Assembly: GCA_021396245.1 (NCBI GenBank)
Contig: WNYE01000087.1
Location: 62,001 to 126,000, forward strand
Reading direction: 5' to 3'
DNA length: 64,000 nt
DNA from: Sporothrix humicola
Lineage: Eukaryota > Ascomycota > Sordariomycetes > Ophiostomatales > Ophiostomataceae
Numbering within the stretch: position 1 is the stretch's first letter; the number at the start of each line of letters is the position of its first letter. Made by a program: the position numbers and the translations under genes. Below, piece by piece: positions 35,109 through 48,187 of the stretch. The notes under the pieces were generated by a model. That model made no database searches. It saw only the letters and a list, made by a program, of their open reading frames with translations, and had not been told where the DNA came from.

Positions 35109-35847
35109 CTATCCACTGCCATGATGCAGACCGCCAAGTCCGCCGTTGCCGCTCCCGCCTGGCGCCATGTTGTTGTTACCAAAGATGTTAGCAAATTGGT
35201 CCAGGCCGCCCATGCCAGAGAGATCCTGGCCCATCTCGGGAGGCTCCATGTTGAACGGCATAAACCAGGCCGACGACTGTTCGTGCGCATGGCCAAACGG
35301 ATGCATGATATCTGGCGCTGATGCCACACCGTGGTCGCTGCCGCCGCCCATTTGCCCGCCGCCTTGGCCGTTGCCTCTCTGGCCACCTCCGCCGCCAGAC
35401 CCAGGGGCCTCCCATCCCATACCGTCTAGGCCGCCGTTGCCGCCATTAACGGCCGCGCCACCAGTGATGTCGAGACTGTTGCCGTACGCGCCGAAGACGA
35501 GCTGTCGATCGAGCTGTGGCATGATGCTGTTGTTCTGCTGTGCCAAAGACAAGGCCAGCAGATCGGGCTGGTAGAAGGCTTGATGCTGTTGTTGCTGCTG
35601 CTGCTGGTGTTGTTGTTGCTGGTGATGAGGATGGCCGAATGGATTCACGTTAACCGGGCTAATGGGCGTCATCGAGGCATGGAACGAAGCGGCTGGCACT
35701 GCTGCGGAGGAGCCTTGGGTCTGTGGCATGGACATGGGGTTGAAGTTGCCCGGTCCATTTGGTTGTCCGCCCAACGAGGCAGAAAAGTGTCGTCCGTGGT
35801 GCATACCCTGGGCTTGTGGGTGGTTTTGCTGTTGCAGTGCTTGATGG

Positions 35848-35879
<32 letters not shown>

Positions 35880-38875
35880 CTGCTGCTGCAAGGCATCTTG
35901 GTTGCCTGGCCCGATATCTGTCATTACAGGCTCCAGGGGTTGTTGGTCGGTGCGAGATGAGGCCACGCTGCCCGATGCCTTCTTAGTCATGGACTTTCTC
36001 TTTGCCTGTGAGCCAGTCCTGCTACCGGCCACAGAGGCATCCCGGCCGGCTTGGCCACTGTTTCCGCCGCTGGGGCCTGCTCCAGCCTGGCCCTCGGCAT
36101 TTTGTGGCGCTACAGCAACAAAGAACTCTTCGACCGTATGCAGCTCAGGCTTCTGCTCCAGGACAGCGTCGTCGCCCTTTTCTTTTTTCTTGTACGAGGC
36201 CGGGTCTCCGAAATCCGAATTCGACACACCGTGGGGGTACCGGTCAAACCAGTCGCCATACTGGAAAATAGGCGACGATGCAGCTGCGTTTTCGTTGGCC
36301 GGCGTGCCTTGTCGAGCTGCATCCGCACACGATCGGTATTGCTCCCTCAAGTTCTCTGCCATGAAGTGGAACATACCCCAGTATCTCTTCATTTTCGACA
36401 GGAACTTGACATTTGTGGCCAGGTTGCGCTTCGACGTGGCCTCCATCGCCGGGTTCCCAGAGAAAATGCCAAAAATGTGTACGGTGCTAGACAAGAATGC
36501 GCAGTATCCAACAAACGGGGCGGCGACGAGGAACGACTCGGCATCTTTCAGGAGTTCTGAAATGCGGTTCGCAGCTGAAAAAGCCTTTGCACCAGCCTTA
36601 GTGACGAATGACTTGGGGACGGCGTCTTGCTGCGAAGTGCCCTTGGGCGACGAGACTGCAAAGCGGTTCATAAACAAGATGTTCTGGTGGATCGCAATGT
36701 GCAAGAACAGAAACTGGTTCGCCATTCCCTCCGCTTCGTGGAGGTGCAGGTTCTCGGTAGAAAAGGCAAGGGAAGGTGGGAGACCCGAGAGCATGTCGTC
36801 GACTTGCTTGACAAGCTTCGTATATTCCGACTCGGGGCTCCACATCGGGTGAGGATCCATCTCTTTGCCACCTTGGTTGAGGTAGTTGATAACACGGCCC
36901 CAGACCGCTATGGCACGGATCATGTATGCTGCAACGCCCATATTATCCTTGGCGTCAAACAATTGGCCGTCGTCATTACCCATATCGGCTGCTGCCGGTG
37001 TAACAGGCTGGCCAGCCAGGTTCTCGGTCGAGCCCGGCATATCGAGTTGGAAATACTTTTCCTTGATCGGAAGTTGGATCTTGACTGATTCTTCCTTGAC
37101 AAACGTAGGCCGGTCTGTCCCAGAAGAGTTGAACCGGTCCATTAGAAAACAGGCCCACATTGTCCGTCGTCGGATTTCACGGTCGATGAAGCTCAACGGA
37201 GCGCCACCGGAAAGAGGGAACGGGTCGCGCTCAAGGTCCTTGTGTAGCTGCAGCGCGAAAGCCATGCGAATGGCCTGTCCGCCGAGTGCCCAACTGCGAC
37301 CGCCGTGGCACGTGCCAAATTCATGGAGACCAAGGATGAGAAGGCACGTCAGAATGGTGATATTCGGCCACTCGTATCGACGAGTCACAATTTCTCGTGC
37401 GTGACAGGCCCATTCCTCGCCACGGAGAAAGTTTGGAACATTGCCAAAGACCGGGTGTGACGAGAATCGGGCAGAAACAGCGCAAACAGAGAGAATAAGT
37501 ACAGGCGGCAGTGTTCCGGCACTTGGCATAGTGTTAGTAATATTTGAAAGAAGGAGTCTAAAGGAAATTGTTTGAAGACAAACCTTAGTTTCCGCATGTA
37601 GCTTGGCCGATGCAGAAGATGGTAGGCTTGGCCGTAGATATTCTCAAAGAACACTTCGGCCAGGTGCTCTTGCAGCTCGCGAGACGGGAGGGCCTCGGCA
37701 CCCTCTTGAAACAGCTTGTTTTCTTCCGATTCTTGTTGCAGGAGCATGTTATTCGGTCGGGCGACACTGCCAGCCCGGTTTCTAGAGCCGATGCGGGACC
37801 AATGATCAAGTTCGGGCCCAAAAGCCTCATGGGCCACGCGTTTCTTGCTGGATGAGCCCTTCGTGCTAGAATTACCAGACGCAGCACCGCCGGTTCCGTT
37901 AGTCGTGCCAGACGACCCTGCGCCGGGGATTCCTGGCTTGACAATGGCTCGTGTGACGGACGTAGTAACAGCTGGGTCTTGCTCGGACTTGGGGACAATT
38001 TTGATGATACGGTCCTCCATGCGCTTGAGTCGTTTGTCCAGCATGGCCATGTAATCTGTCCGAGGGGCCGCTTTTCTGGCCGTGACTTTATACACACAAG
38101 GTGTCCTGGATCGGAGACAGTGTTTGCAAGCGGGCTTCTCGCCGGAGCACCGGATCTTCTTTCTCCGGCAGGCTATGCACGCAAGCGGTAACCGTTTCCG
38201 CTCCTTGCCAGCTTTTGTCTTCAGCTCGCTCCATGCCGGTGTTGCGTCGGCGCCACTACCTTGTCTCTCGTCCTTTCCTAGGAACGATGGCCGGTGGCCA
38301 CCGCTGCCACTTCCGCCCCCACTAGGTATCGAAGTTGGGTCGTTCAGCACCAGACCGAACTCATCGGAAATAGGCTCTTCTAACAAAGACGCGCCGTGGT
38401 CGTGTTCGCTATCTTGGCTGCCGTCGTCTGAAGCAGCGTCGTCGTGGCTGGCCTGAGCCGCTTTGGATGGTGAGTTGTCATCGTGGGTTTGGGCAGAAGT
38501 TGCTCTCGCCTTGCTAGACTTGGTCGTCCCTGATGCCTTCGGTTTGGCCTTGGCCGCGACCGGCTCGGTAGGTTTTTGCTCCTGCTGCGCTTCTTCAGAA
38601 GCAGGTACAGGCGCTGTGGCAGTCGAATCCAATGGCTCTGTCAACACATTCGTGCTGTCAACTGGCGCCTCGACTCCTGGTAGCGCAGATGATGGCGAAG
38701 GCGATCCGAATAGGTTTGAAGCGTCGTCTGGGAGGGCAATGATTGTGTTGTTGGCGTCGTTGTGTAAGTCTTGGTAGGGTGAAAAGTGGAAGTCATCGAA
38801 ATGTGGCGAGGCCACCTCGATCATGCCCGTATCGGCGTTGCCAGCCTCTTGACCGGTGCCGGAGTCAGCGTCCAT
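35109..38875 (-). CDS. Zn2Cys6 fungal transcription factor with polyglutamine tracts (1234 aa, 2 exons)
   Basis: Exons are 38875-37584 and 37521-35109. The 62-nt intron carries a perfect TACTAAC branch site (37539-37533) and joins as MRKL-SAGTLPPVLIL. The binuclear zinc cluster is at residues 233-260 with exact spacing C-x2-C-x6-C-x6-C-x2-C-x6-C, flanked by basic residues and followed by a linker and short coiled coil (YMAMLDKRLKRMEDRI). The fungal-specific regulatory domain (PF04082 type) spans about 410-800, with FFENIYGQAYHLLHRPSY, GGRSWALGGQAIRMA and REIRRRTMWACFLMDRF. The C-terminal third is disordered and Gln/His/Gly-rich, with Q runs at about 975-990 and 1062-1078. The N-terminal 200 residues are acidic/Ser-rich, possibly activating. 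It should be a nuclear regulator; the target pathway cannot be read from the sequence. It has 9.3 kb of gene-free DNA upstream. Confidence 0.93.
35578..35632. repeat. CAG/CAA-type trinucleotide repeat, second polyQ tract
   Basis: Interrupted CTG/TTG triplets on the + strand encode a Gln/His run in the regulator on the minus strand. Mixed codons make it imperfect. Confidence 0.7.
35848..35890. repeat. CAG/CAA-type trinucleotide repeat, main polyQ tract
   Basis: About 13 consecutive Gln codons, mostly CAG with interspersed CAA, lie within the C-terminal region of the Zn2Cys6 factor. Confidence 0.8.
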
Positions 38876-41800
38876 AGTCGAAATAGAAGCTGTCGCATTC
38901 ACACGAGGTGCGGGTTAGTTGGTTGTAAATGAAGCTGGTCGTGTGCTAAGCTGTCGTTGTCGTCGTTTCTCTGCGATCGTACAGCTCCAGCTCGGATGTC
39001 GCAGATGAAATTGTGATCTCGAGATCAAGTTGTGGGAGTTCGTTTATGCCGTCGTCATCGGAATGGACGCACAATCCTGTCATGCCTTGTCGCAAAAAGG
39101 CACAGTCGTTGGAGTGTACTGCGTCGTCGACGATCCGCAGATAAAGTTGTTTTCGAGGAGATGTCGTTTTCGTTTTCTTTTTTTTTACTCTGTATCTTTA
39201 TGATCGTCGTTTATTCCGATTCCGCCGATCACTTTTTTTGGAGGTAAGAGTAGCTTCTAGGCCTGTCAGCTCTCCCCTGGTTTTTTTTCTTCTTCAAACG
39301 CCGAACGGTAGCTCTCGGGTTGGTCTGGTAAGTGTCTAAGAATTGAATGTCGGCTTGGTATTGCACAGCTTCTCCGGTTCGAAGGTGCGACCCAGGCGAA
39401 CCCAACCTGGATGCGGATGTCAAAGGAACAAGACTGGCTGCTAGTGAGTTGTCAGGGCAATAAAAACCATTGCGCTTTATTAAGGTGGTGCAGCTTCCGT
39501 GTCAGGCAGATGCGAAGGGAAGGCGTCGTGAGCGACTCGTGAAGCAGGGACAATGTTCGTGAGAATTCAGAAGAAAGTCTGAGATGTTGCGAAAACAAAA
39601 TCGGCGAGGCTGAGGCCCAATAAAAAAAATCTGGCGAAAAAAAGGTCGAAGGAAGCAACCGCAAAAGAGCACCTTATGTTCGAAATTGAAGTTCACAGGA
39701 AAATCGAACAAGGCAGGACCCGAGAAAGATGTGCCTTGATTCAAGTGTGTATCTGTTTGTGTTTGCTCCTGGTCGTTCGCAAAAGTCGAAGTTCTTAGTC
39801 GGTGCGACAACGGCTCACTGGCTCGGCCAGGGGCATTGGGAGAAAGGGATGTCGGTGCGAGAAATAGACGGGCGGCGAGATGACAGATGTCGAATATGCG
39901 CCGTAAAAAGGGGGTATATCAAGAAAATGCGCGAGTCGACGACGAGTGAGGGCTCGTGAGAAAGAAATTCGCAGACCCAAGGAGGCTGGAGGAGGGGGAG
40001 GCGGGAGCAGCGCTCAGAAGGAGCGCTGGGCCGGGGCGTAGAAGAGAGGGAGAGAGAGGATGCAGAGCAATCCGAGTGAGATGCGATGCAATAGGCGGCG
40101 CAAGAGAAAGCTGGGTCGGCCAACCAGTTGCAGATTTGCTGATGTCAATGAGGCAGGAATGTGCGCGTAAAAGGCAGAGTCATGGAGAAATGAACTGGAA
40201 ATAAAAGAGGCAAAAGAAAAGAAGGGGAAGGACGCAACTCCAGTATGGTGAATATGCAAGCTGCGACAAGCTAACTAGACAGGAAAAAGTTTAGACAGTT
40301 GGAGAGCCGAGCGGAGGAGCCCAGAAGGAAAATGGTGTGGAGCAAAGTGCAAACTGCCCCTAGTCGTGGGTAGTAGTCGATCACGAAAACCGGGGTTGGC
40401 TGGTGAAAGAGGCCCTATTGCAACGCCGCCAGGGCCAGGAGGCCAGGAGAGTCAGGGCCAACAACAAAGGCGAGGCGTGGCTATGGATTTTAAAACCGAG
40501 CGGCGCGGTCTGCGGACCTCAAATGAACGGTGGACGGATGGCCGAGGAGGATACAATAGTCGGGCAGGTGCGGGACAACAGCCAGGTCTAACGTGCAGGC
40601 AGCAAAGCGGACGCTTTCGAGGAAGACCATGAAAAACCAAAGAAGAACACAAGCATGTGTATCCTTGGATTATATTGGTAGAAGGCCGTTATTGCGGTCG
40701 TTTTGGTGGTGTCTTTCGCTCACAAGTCCGTTGTGTCTGTTGGGGCTCTGTTGGAACACTTGCGTGTCAACGGTGGATGCGGCGGCGTTGCTTTTGTTTG
40801 CCTTGGGCCTCTGTACGACTTGTTGGTCGAGAGGATAATGAGGATGCGAGAAAAACGGCTCGTGGTGTGAACGACACGGGAAGAGGAGCACAGGCGCCTA
40901 CTGAGTATGGCGCAGTGAGGGAACCAGGAGTCGAGAAAAAGGATGGACGGAAACGGGCACCACCGTCCTGCTGACGAGCTGTGTGCGTGAGAGAGTCGGC
41001 GATGCAGGGACCGATCGGAGCAAACAACAAACGCAGTGTTGCAGGATCCTGGATTTACCGACGGCCAGTTGGTTGTTGGAAGGCCGGCCTGGTCGAGATG
41101 GCTCACATTAGCTGTTCGGTGGCTGCGAAAGGGAGAAAAGGGATGCTGGCAAAAGTAGAGGGAAAGGAATAGAAACAGTATGTTTTGGAGCAGGGAGACT
41201 GGAGAGGCCAAAGAAAGAAAAGAAAAAAAAGAAAGAAAAGGAACCCCAGAGTCACTCAAATTAAAGTTGAGGAGAGCGGAGAGCGACCCAAAAAGGCAAA
41301 AATGGAGGCAAAAGGACGACGAATAAAAGAGCCGGAAAAGCACACAGCAAATAAAGAAAATGGCGGCCGATCGATAATAAACAAAGAAGAAGAATATACG
41401 GAGAAGAGGACAGAAGGAAAACAGAAAATATTGCAAAAGGGGTTCTTGGAACAAACAGTCAAGATAAGGAAGTCGCGTGCAAGTCGAATCAAGAAGGAAC
41501 TTGTTGCATGCACAGCGTGAGGCAGTAAGGCACGCAAGAGAGCATTAGCAAGCTGGCGAGCCCAAAACAGCAAAAGAGGGAAAGAGCAACCCACGAGCAA
41601 TGAGAAGCACGGTCTAGCCTCCTCTTGCCCTTCGGTGTCTTCTCCAGCGAGCATAATAATTAGTGGTTCCCGTAACGCGGGCAGTGTCAATCTTGCACCA
41701 TAAAGCTACCAGGAAGCTATGATCTGGGAAGGCCACCTGAGTCTAAGCTGAGCGTATGGCTAATGGGGGACAACGGATGTCGTTTTAAGCGGACCCCTCT

Positions 41801-44800
41801 TCAGGACGATTTGGGGGTCTTGCAGTCCCAACTTATCTTACATTGGACGGAAAGCACGCTTGTAGCACACACATGGCACATGAAGATGGCAGGTGCGATT
41901 GAGCACCATCTCGAGCTAGGAAGGAGCAACCAAGCACGTCTTCTATCTACTGAAGTCAGAGACTGCGCGTTTTTCAGCAATGTGTCGTAGAACCAGAATG
42001 CGACAAAAATCAACGAAAAGCATACTGCGAAAATCGGGCTTTGGGGGCAAAGAGCGCACGGCCGCCAAAGGACCAGACCCAGCATAACCGGAGCCGTCGC
42101 GGACGGCCAACAGCACTGTCAGAATTACAACGAAGAGCAGCAAATAGGAAAGAGCAAATAAGAAGCAGCGGAGCGTGAATTTTACCCCAGCTGTGGAGAA
42201 ATGTGAAGGAAGGAACGAGAGAGGGGGCACCTTCTCCACAGGGCGCTACGCCAGATTTGGATGTCTGCCAGTTTCTGTGGTCCGTGACGTGCAGCCACCT
42301 GTTTCTGTTGTGGTGCAGTGTTCCCCAGCGCCGAGAAAAGCCAAAAGGTCGAGAATGACAGCATCTTTGTACGCATACAGTTGTGTATTCATCTTGTAGA
42401 ATAGAGGGGCAAAACTGGCAGGTCGATCGACCACATATTGCTGGCACGCGCAGTGGCTGTTGCTTGCAGAGCCGAAAGAGCGAGCGGGAAGGCGCGATGG
42501 GCGAGAAAAGATATGGGACTAATTGGTGGGTCAGCGTGGCTGGAAGCGGTTTTGCAGCGCCTTGACCATGCTGCGGAATTCGAAGGCAGCGAACAGGCGA
42601 GGCCACTGAACAGTGGATTTCAGACACTGGCAGAGGATGGGAAATTCCGAGAATCGACCGACCGGGGAATTTAAACTACAAACTGCGATGTCCAAGCTGG
42701 TGGGTTCCATCTGCGACAAAACATGCTGTGCTTGCACACAGCTTTGTCAACACCACCATCTTGATTTAGCGGACGCCACACGTCCTTTTGTGAAGGTCTC
42801 AGGGTGAGGAATTATATTGGCAGTGAGACCTAATTGCTGCGTGTTCTCTTGACATTTTGTTTGGGTTGTTCGGATATTTATTCAAGTCGGAGCACGTGCC
42901 CAAAGTGGACGTGCCCGCATCGCCGAGAATTCACCATGCCCATAAACCAGGAAGTGAACACCCAGTGATCACGATTGCAATTCCTCCGTTCTCAAATCGA
43001 CTCTCCACATTTCTTTCGTCGAGGCCAATTGCAAAAGTCCCATGTTCTCGAGGTGAGTTCTCAATTGAAGACCCACTTATTTACAGTTGACAACTACTGT
43101 GTACAGTGACAGAAGAGCACCGTAAAGGAAGGAGCAAGCATTGTGATGGAAGGAATGACTTGCACCTCCTTCCCGTCATACACAGTCGCAGTATCTAATA
43201 CATCGTCTTTTGCATCAGCCGCGCCTTCTGCATTTCTTGCAAGCCGAGCCGTGCCGGTACCTTCCTGTATCGGAGGCCTTAAACTGAAAGCACAAAAAAA
43301 ACCTCACGTTAACCATCTAGATGCAATGCAATAAAAAGATCCACGGGACTCCCATATTCCCAGACTTGCATGTAAGTACTTGTACAACCTGGCAAGGCCG
43401 GCTGGCGACAAAGGGCAAAGAGCGAAAGAGCGACATGATCCGCCTCCGCCGCCACCACCAGAATGGCGGGAGACGTGGTTCCAGTGGATCCCCGAATCCA
43501 ATAAGAAACAAAAACGTCCATTGGAAGTTTGGGAAGTACGACAATACAGAGTACAAGATGGCAAGAGAGACATACCAAGAGACGGGATGGATCAGGGTGC
43601 CAGTGGGTGAGCCAGTATTCACTGATCCAGCAAAACGAAACCATAAGGACAATGAGAATCGAGAACAGAGAGATATGGCCAATCACCAACCACCATAATC
43701 CATAGATCACGCAGAATAACGGTTGATGTCTGTGTTGTGCATTCTTATGGTTCCCTCGATTCTTTTTTTATTTTATTCCATTTTGATTCAACTCTTATAT
43801 TCTTATTTTACTCTCCGGTCCCGTCTGCCAACGCAGCCAGCCATCCACACACCATTAAAACAGCAAACTTGCGTCGGACCCACAAACAAGGCCGCTCGTA
43901 AAAGAGATCAAGGCCAGAAGGGCTTTCTGTGTCACGGACTGGCTTCTGTGATTTTTTATTTTTATTTTCCCATCTTTTCATTGGCATGCTGGGTGGATAT
44001 AAATACGGGCAAATAATAAAAAGAAGAATGCAAGAGCTAAGAGCTGTACCAAACTTTTGGCCTGGCAGGTCGAGGGGCCGGTACTTTGTGGGAATTTCTC
44101 GGACATCGTGTGGTTTGAGATGCGGACTGCTTGTTGGATGCGGCTCACTAGCAACGCAACACAAGCAAAGCTCGCAGTTTGCACGCGTAGCTCGAAGGAG
44201 AACGATTCAGGACAGGTCAAGCTCGATCGGCCTCTCGTGCCGGATGCCGGCCATTCTGCATACTACTGCCTTGAAGTTCCAATGGCATCCAATGATGCAG
44301 CCTTTGCTGGTAGCGACGCACAATCGGTGGTCAACTAGCACCGACAAACGTCAGTTTCGAGAAACGCTTTAACTACATGTAATGATGACGACGATTCGAC
44401 TGTCTACGCCACATTTATGCTGCGCCGTCGAGTTGGTTGGGCCCAGTCAGATGTTGCATAGATCGCATGAACAGCGGTGAGCCGTGGAAGTAAACATGCA
44501 TCAAGAAACTCCCAGTATCGTTCATCAGTTCTTGGCCAGGACCTGCAGCGTCACTTTTCTGCCAAAACAAAAAAAAAATAAAGAGGGTGAACAAGTCCGA
44601 GTTTCGGCTAAGCTACCAGCGAGATAAAGTTGACCGAAAACAATTATGTGCATCTCAGGAACGTCCATATCTTCCCCTCATGCAGAAGATTCGATGGATT
44701 CTTCTAGCTTGCTCGCATGGGCCAGCTGGCCCTGGCCAGCCTCGTCGCATCTCGCCCTGTTGCCCATCTCGCCTATTAAACAGCGCCCGGGCCTGATGGC

Positions 44801-45225
44801 GACTTACAAAAATAAACAGCACCCAAGACGGCAAGGCTGCTTGCTTCTCCACAATATGCGGTGCATGTCGTCTATTTCCATTGTCTGCAGTGTGTGATAC
44901 TTTACAGATGGAGACATACATATCAATAGCTGTTGCTCGCAGCAGGCTGGATATCTCTGTGGGTCCATCTCCATTGTTTTGTTTCCGTTTCTTCTTGTTC
45001 TTTATTCCATCTTGTTGCTTGTGCATCTTGCCTGTTCCCAGGATAAAATGGCCCACACTTTCTGCCATTCTCTTTATTTTTGTTCCACCCAGTGCACAGG
45101 GCATCGCTCGCGAGGATGCATCCGAACCTTCGACGAGTTGTTCTACGGCGACTGGCCGTATATCGAGACACAACACAAATAAGTAAATGATTAAAAGACG
45201 ACGTATTGGATCCACTTGCGGAGCA

Positions 45226-45252
45226 TACATATACATATACATATATATAAAC
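45226..45252. repeat. CATA/TA microsatellite
   Basis: Short alternating CATATA and TATA units with no coding potential. Confidence 0.7.
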
Positions 45253-47690
45253 ACAAGCTCATCTAAAGCTCATCCAGATAGGAGCGACACTCTTGATACG
45301 GGATAATCTACCAATATACAAAACTCGGTCTGTGCCCTATCCCATTTTATACGCCTCTTCTCAGCCATAAAATGTCCCGCCAATGCCTCCTCAAGTCTCC
45401 TTTAAGTCTCTTCCAAGTCTCTCCTCGCGCCGCCCGTTTTAAACTTTTCGGTTTTGTTTCTATTCTACCACAAGCGAACTTAACCGTGCTTCCTCCTTCC
45501 GTCCTCCCAAAATCCTCTGTTCGTTTCCAACGGTCTTTCTTACCGTCCCTCCTTTTTCAGCCTTTACTTCAGCCACCTGCGGGCCGTCCATTTTATTTTG
45601 GTTTTCCCTTTTCTCATTGTATTGTTTTGTATTGTTTTGTTGTTTTTCTCTATTTTGCCTCCCCTCTCTCGGAACTTTTATCACTTGCTATTATTGTCCC
45701 CGGTTCAGTTGATAATTACGCTTCCCGTCCCCATTTTATCAGACGACGGCAGGAATCTCCCCCATTTGTCCTGTCCCCATTGTCTCCATATTTTCCCCTT
45801 CTTTATGTGGACATCAAAGCGAGAGATAAAAGTTTGAGGACAGCAAAAAGAGGAGAAGATCAGAGAAATATAACAGCCACTCTCCGACCTCATGCATGAC
45901 AACAGTCTTTACGAAATCTCTCAGAATCTCTATCAATCGAGATCGATCTCTGAGCGGGGAAGCTTGGGTCAGTCCCTACAGCGCATGCCACCCTCGTTTA
46001 TCAAAATCGTTTTTTTTTTTTTTTGTGTTACATCACAGAGCAACCCACAGGGCAACCTTCTCGATCATATGCTCCTTTTTGTCAAGATTTCATAGCATTT
46101 AGGTTGGTATTACAGTTGACTCCCCTGCCTTGTGCTCCCGCATGTTTCTATTTTTTTCGCCACCATGCCAATCGTTTAACATCACGAAACATTGCATGTG
46201 CTATCGCCCTATCGGGATAATAAACAGGATCGATCTCGTGTCGTGCTGCAGCGATGTTGACGTGTCTCTTGTGCCTGGTGATCCATGGTCTCTTTTTATA
46301 TCAAACAGGCAGTCACCATGCCAAAACAGGCGAGTTTCCCAATCCTGCCAACGTTGTGTACCACGCTGGTCTCATGAGTCAACAGGCTGGTGTGGCTGTT
46401 TTGTGTGCGATTGACACGTTTTCCGCCTCCTCTAACAACCTCTCGATCCTATTATGCATCTTATGTACCACATGCTCTTTTTTCGTTCTTTTTTTTTTCT
46501 ATTTTTTTATTTATTTTATTCCTTCTTTGTTTTTCCTCCTTACCTATTCACCATGTTTCGTTACGCAAAGTCTGTGACAGGTGCATGTTGTGGATGAGGC
46601 GTGGCAGTTCCACATATACACATATACCTTGTTGCACAATGGCGCTGCTTGTGAATCAGAGATGCAACAAGCTCTATACACGAATGGGGAAAATGTAGGA
46701 GCATCGATATTCCCATCACAATCCCCACATCCTCACATCCTCGCATCATCGCCAACTGGATCGTATTTATGCCTCACAGTATACAAAAGCACACCACCAT
46801 CCAATAGCTTTACTCGCTGCATTTCCATCCCATCACACAAGTCTATCTGGCACATAATTTCTCCTTTGCCCTATTTTTACCGGAAGCACCTGCCCCTTGT
46901 CCTTGCCTCTGATTTCAATATATTGCGCTAGGGGCGTCTTTTTGGTGCCAATTCTCCTCACATGCCCGAATGGGACCGAGGAAGGGAAATCAAAAGTCAA
47001 TAAACGACATATTTGGAATTTGCCTACATTCACAGTCCCAATGACGGACCGATTTTATAAAGTAGAGAGGCCATATAAGGAGGGCACGGAAGAGCTGTCA
47101 CCCTATATAAATGCAGGTGGACCCGATTTTCAGCTGCAAGAAACAAGATACAAGATGGAAAGGCCTCTCTTGTGTGTTGGTTTACCCCGGATTCTACCAA
47201 CCCCTCGTTTTTTTTCTTTGTTTGCTTGTTTGTCTCCTTGTTTGTTTGGTTTTTCAGGGATATTGTTGCCAGGCAAAATGGAAGAACAGCAGGGCAGCAA
47301 GGCAACTGGGGCCATGTCATGCCTTGTGTCCTTCTTATATCTAGCTGCCTTATATCTCGACTTTCATACCTGGCCAGACCGCTTCATCTAAAGTTGCTTG
47401 TTCTGTTTCAAGAGGAGGCAAGCTGGTTTCTCCTCTCGCTCACCAATATCAGACTCCATCGGCCATACCGACAGTGTCAGCGTCGAATTAGATAGTCTCG
47501 TATTGAAATTGCATCCTGTGACGGCCACATGACAACTGAGAGAAGGATATCACCCTGAAACAAGGACATGAAAATGAACAAGAATTAAAACGAGGTCCAG
47601 AAGGCCATGCAGTAATGGGGTATGAGAATATACAAGAAAGAACCAAAAAAATAAACCAACAAATAACAAATAGCAAGGCAGCAAAGCAAC

Positions 47691-47762
47691 AAAACAACGA
47701 AACAACAAAACAACGAAACAACAAAACAACGAAACAACAAAACAACGAAACAACAAAACAAC
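47691..47762. repeat. 16-bp tandem repeat, 4.5 perfect copies
   Basis: The unit AAAACAACGAAACAAC is repeated four times without mismatch (47691-47754), plus half a unit. It lies between the separase 3' end and the gap, about 430-500 bp past the separase stop codon. Perfect identity suggests recent expansion. Confidence 0.85.
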
Positions 47763-48187
47763 CCAAAATCTACTATGCTTTCCAATCCAAAAACACCCAA
47801 AATATGCCAAACGATAGACCGTATTAAACAAACTCCCATTGCTCCCTGAAAGAGTAAACACCCTCCTACTCAATCTTTTATATGCTGTGCGCGACCTCGG
47901 CCTTCTCATCCAGATTGCGTTCCCCTTCTTTTTTGGTCGCCTGTACAATCCACCACCTTCCGTTCTCCATTCCTCTCCTTTCATCTGTTCTTTCTTTTTC
48001 CTGTCAGGGCCTGGGCCTTGCCCAATACTTCAGGTGGAAGAAGCTCCCTCCTTCCCTGTCGCCGGCTAATGTCGTCAAATTTGTCTTGGCATAGTCTCGA
48101 TTCGGCTATAGGTGTACTTTTGATGGACAAATAGGGAAGCCGGGAAAATGTGCTGTGCTTTGAATTGTCGCGTTTGTGGCTCACAGC

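Larger units (their letters stand above)
38876..48187. other. 9.3 kb gene-free region upstream of the Zn2Cys6 regulator
   Basis: The longest gap in the window, between the regulator's start codon and the stop codon of separase. I read all six frames and saw no conserved domain, no plausible multi-exon gene, no tRNA, no 5S rRNA and no transposase or reverse-transcriptase remnant. Composition changes along it: purine-rich on the + strand at 39900-41600, then T- and C-rich tracts at 43720-43820 and 45360-47300. A TA/CATA microsatellite is at 45226-45252 and a 16-bp tandem repeat at 47691-47762. The part next to 38876 must be the regulator's promoter and leader. Independent short or non-coding transcripts cannot be excluded from sequence alone. 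Confidence 0.5.

Noticed and set aside
40720..41454. Minus-strand ORF of 244 codons in the 9.3 kb gap
   Set aside because: A Phe/Leu/Ser-rich low-complexity peptide that follows from the purine-rich opposite strand; it has no recognisable domain.
45372..45899. + strand ORF of 175 codons
   Set aside because: Pyrimidine-rich sequence gives a Ser/Phe/Pro/Leu-rich peptide; no conserved motif, good start context or splice partner.
38876..48187. Search for transposon or RIP-mutated relic in the 9.3 kb gap
   Set aside because: No terminal repeats, no transposase or reverse-transcriptase fragments, and no uniform AT-rich RIP-like composition were seen.
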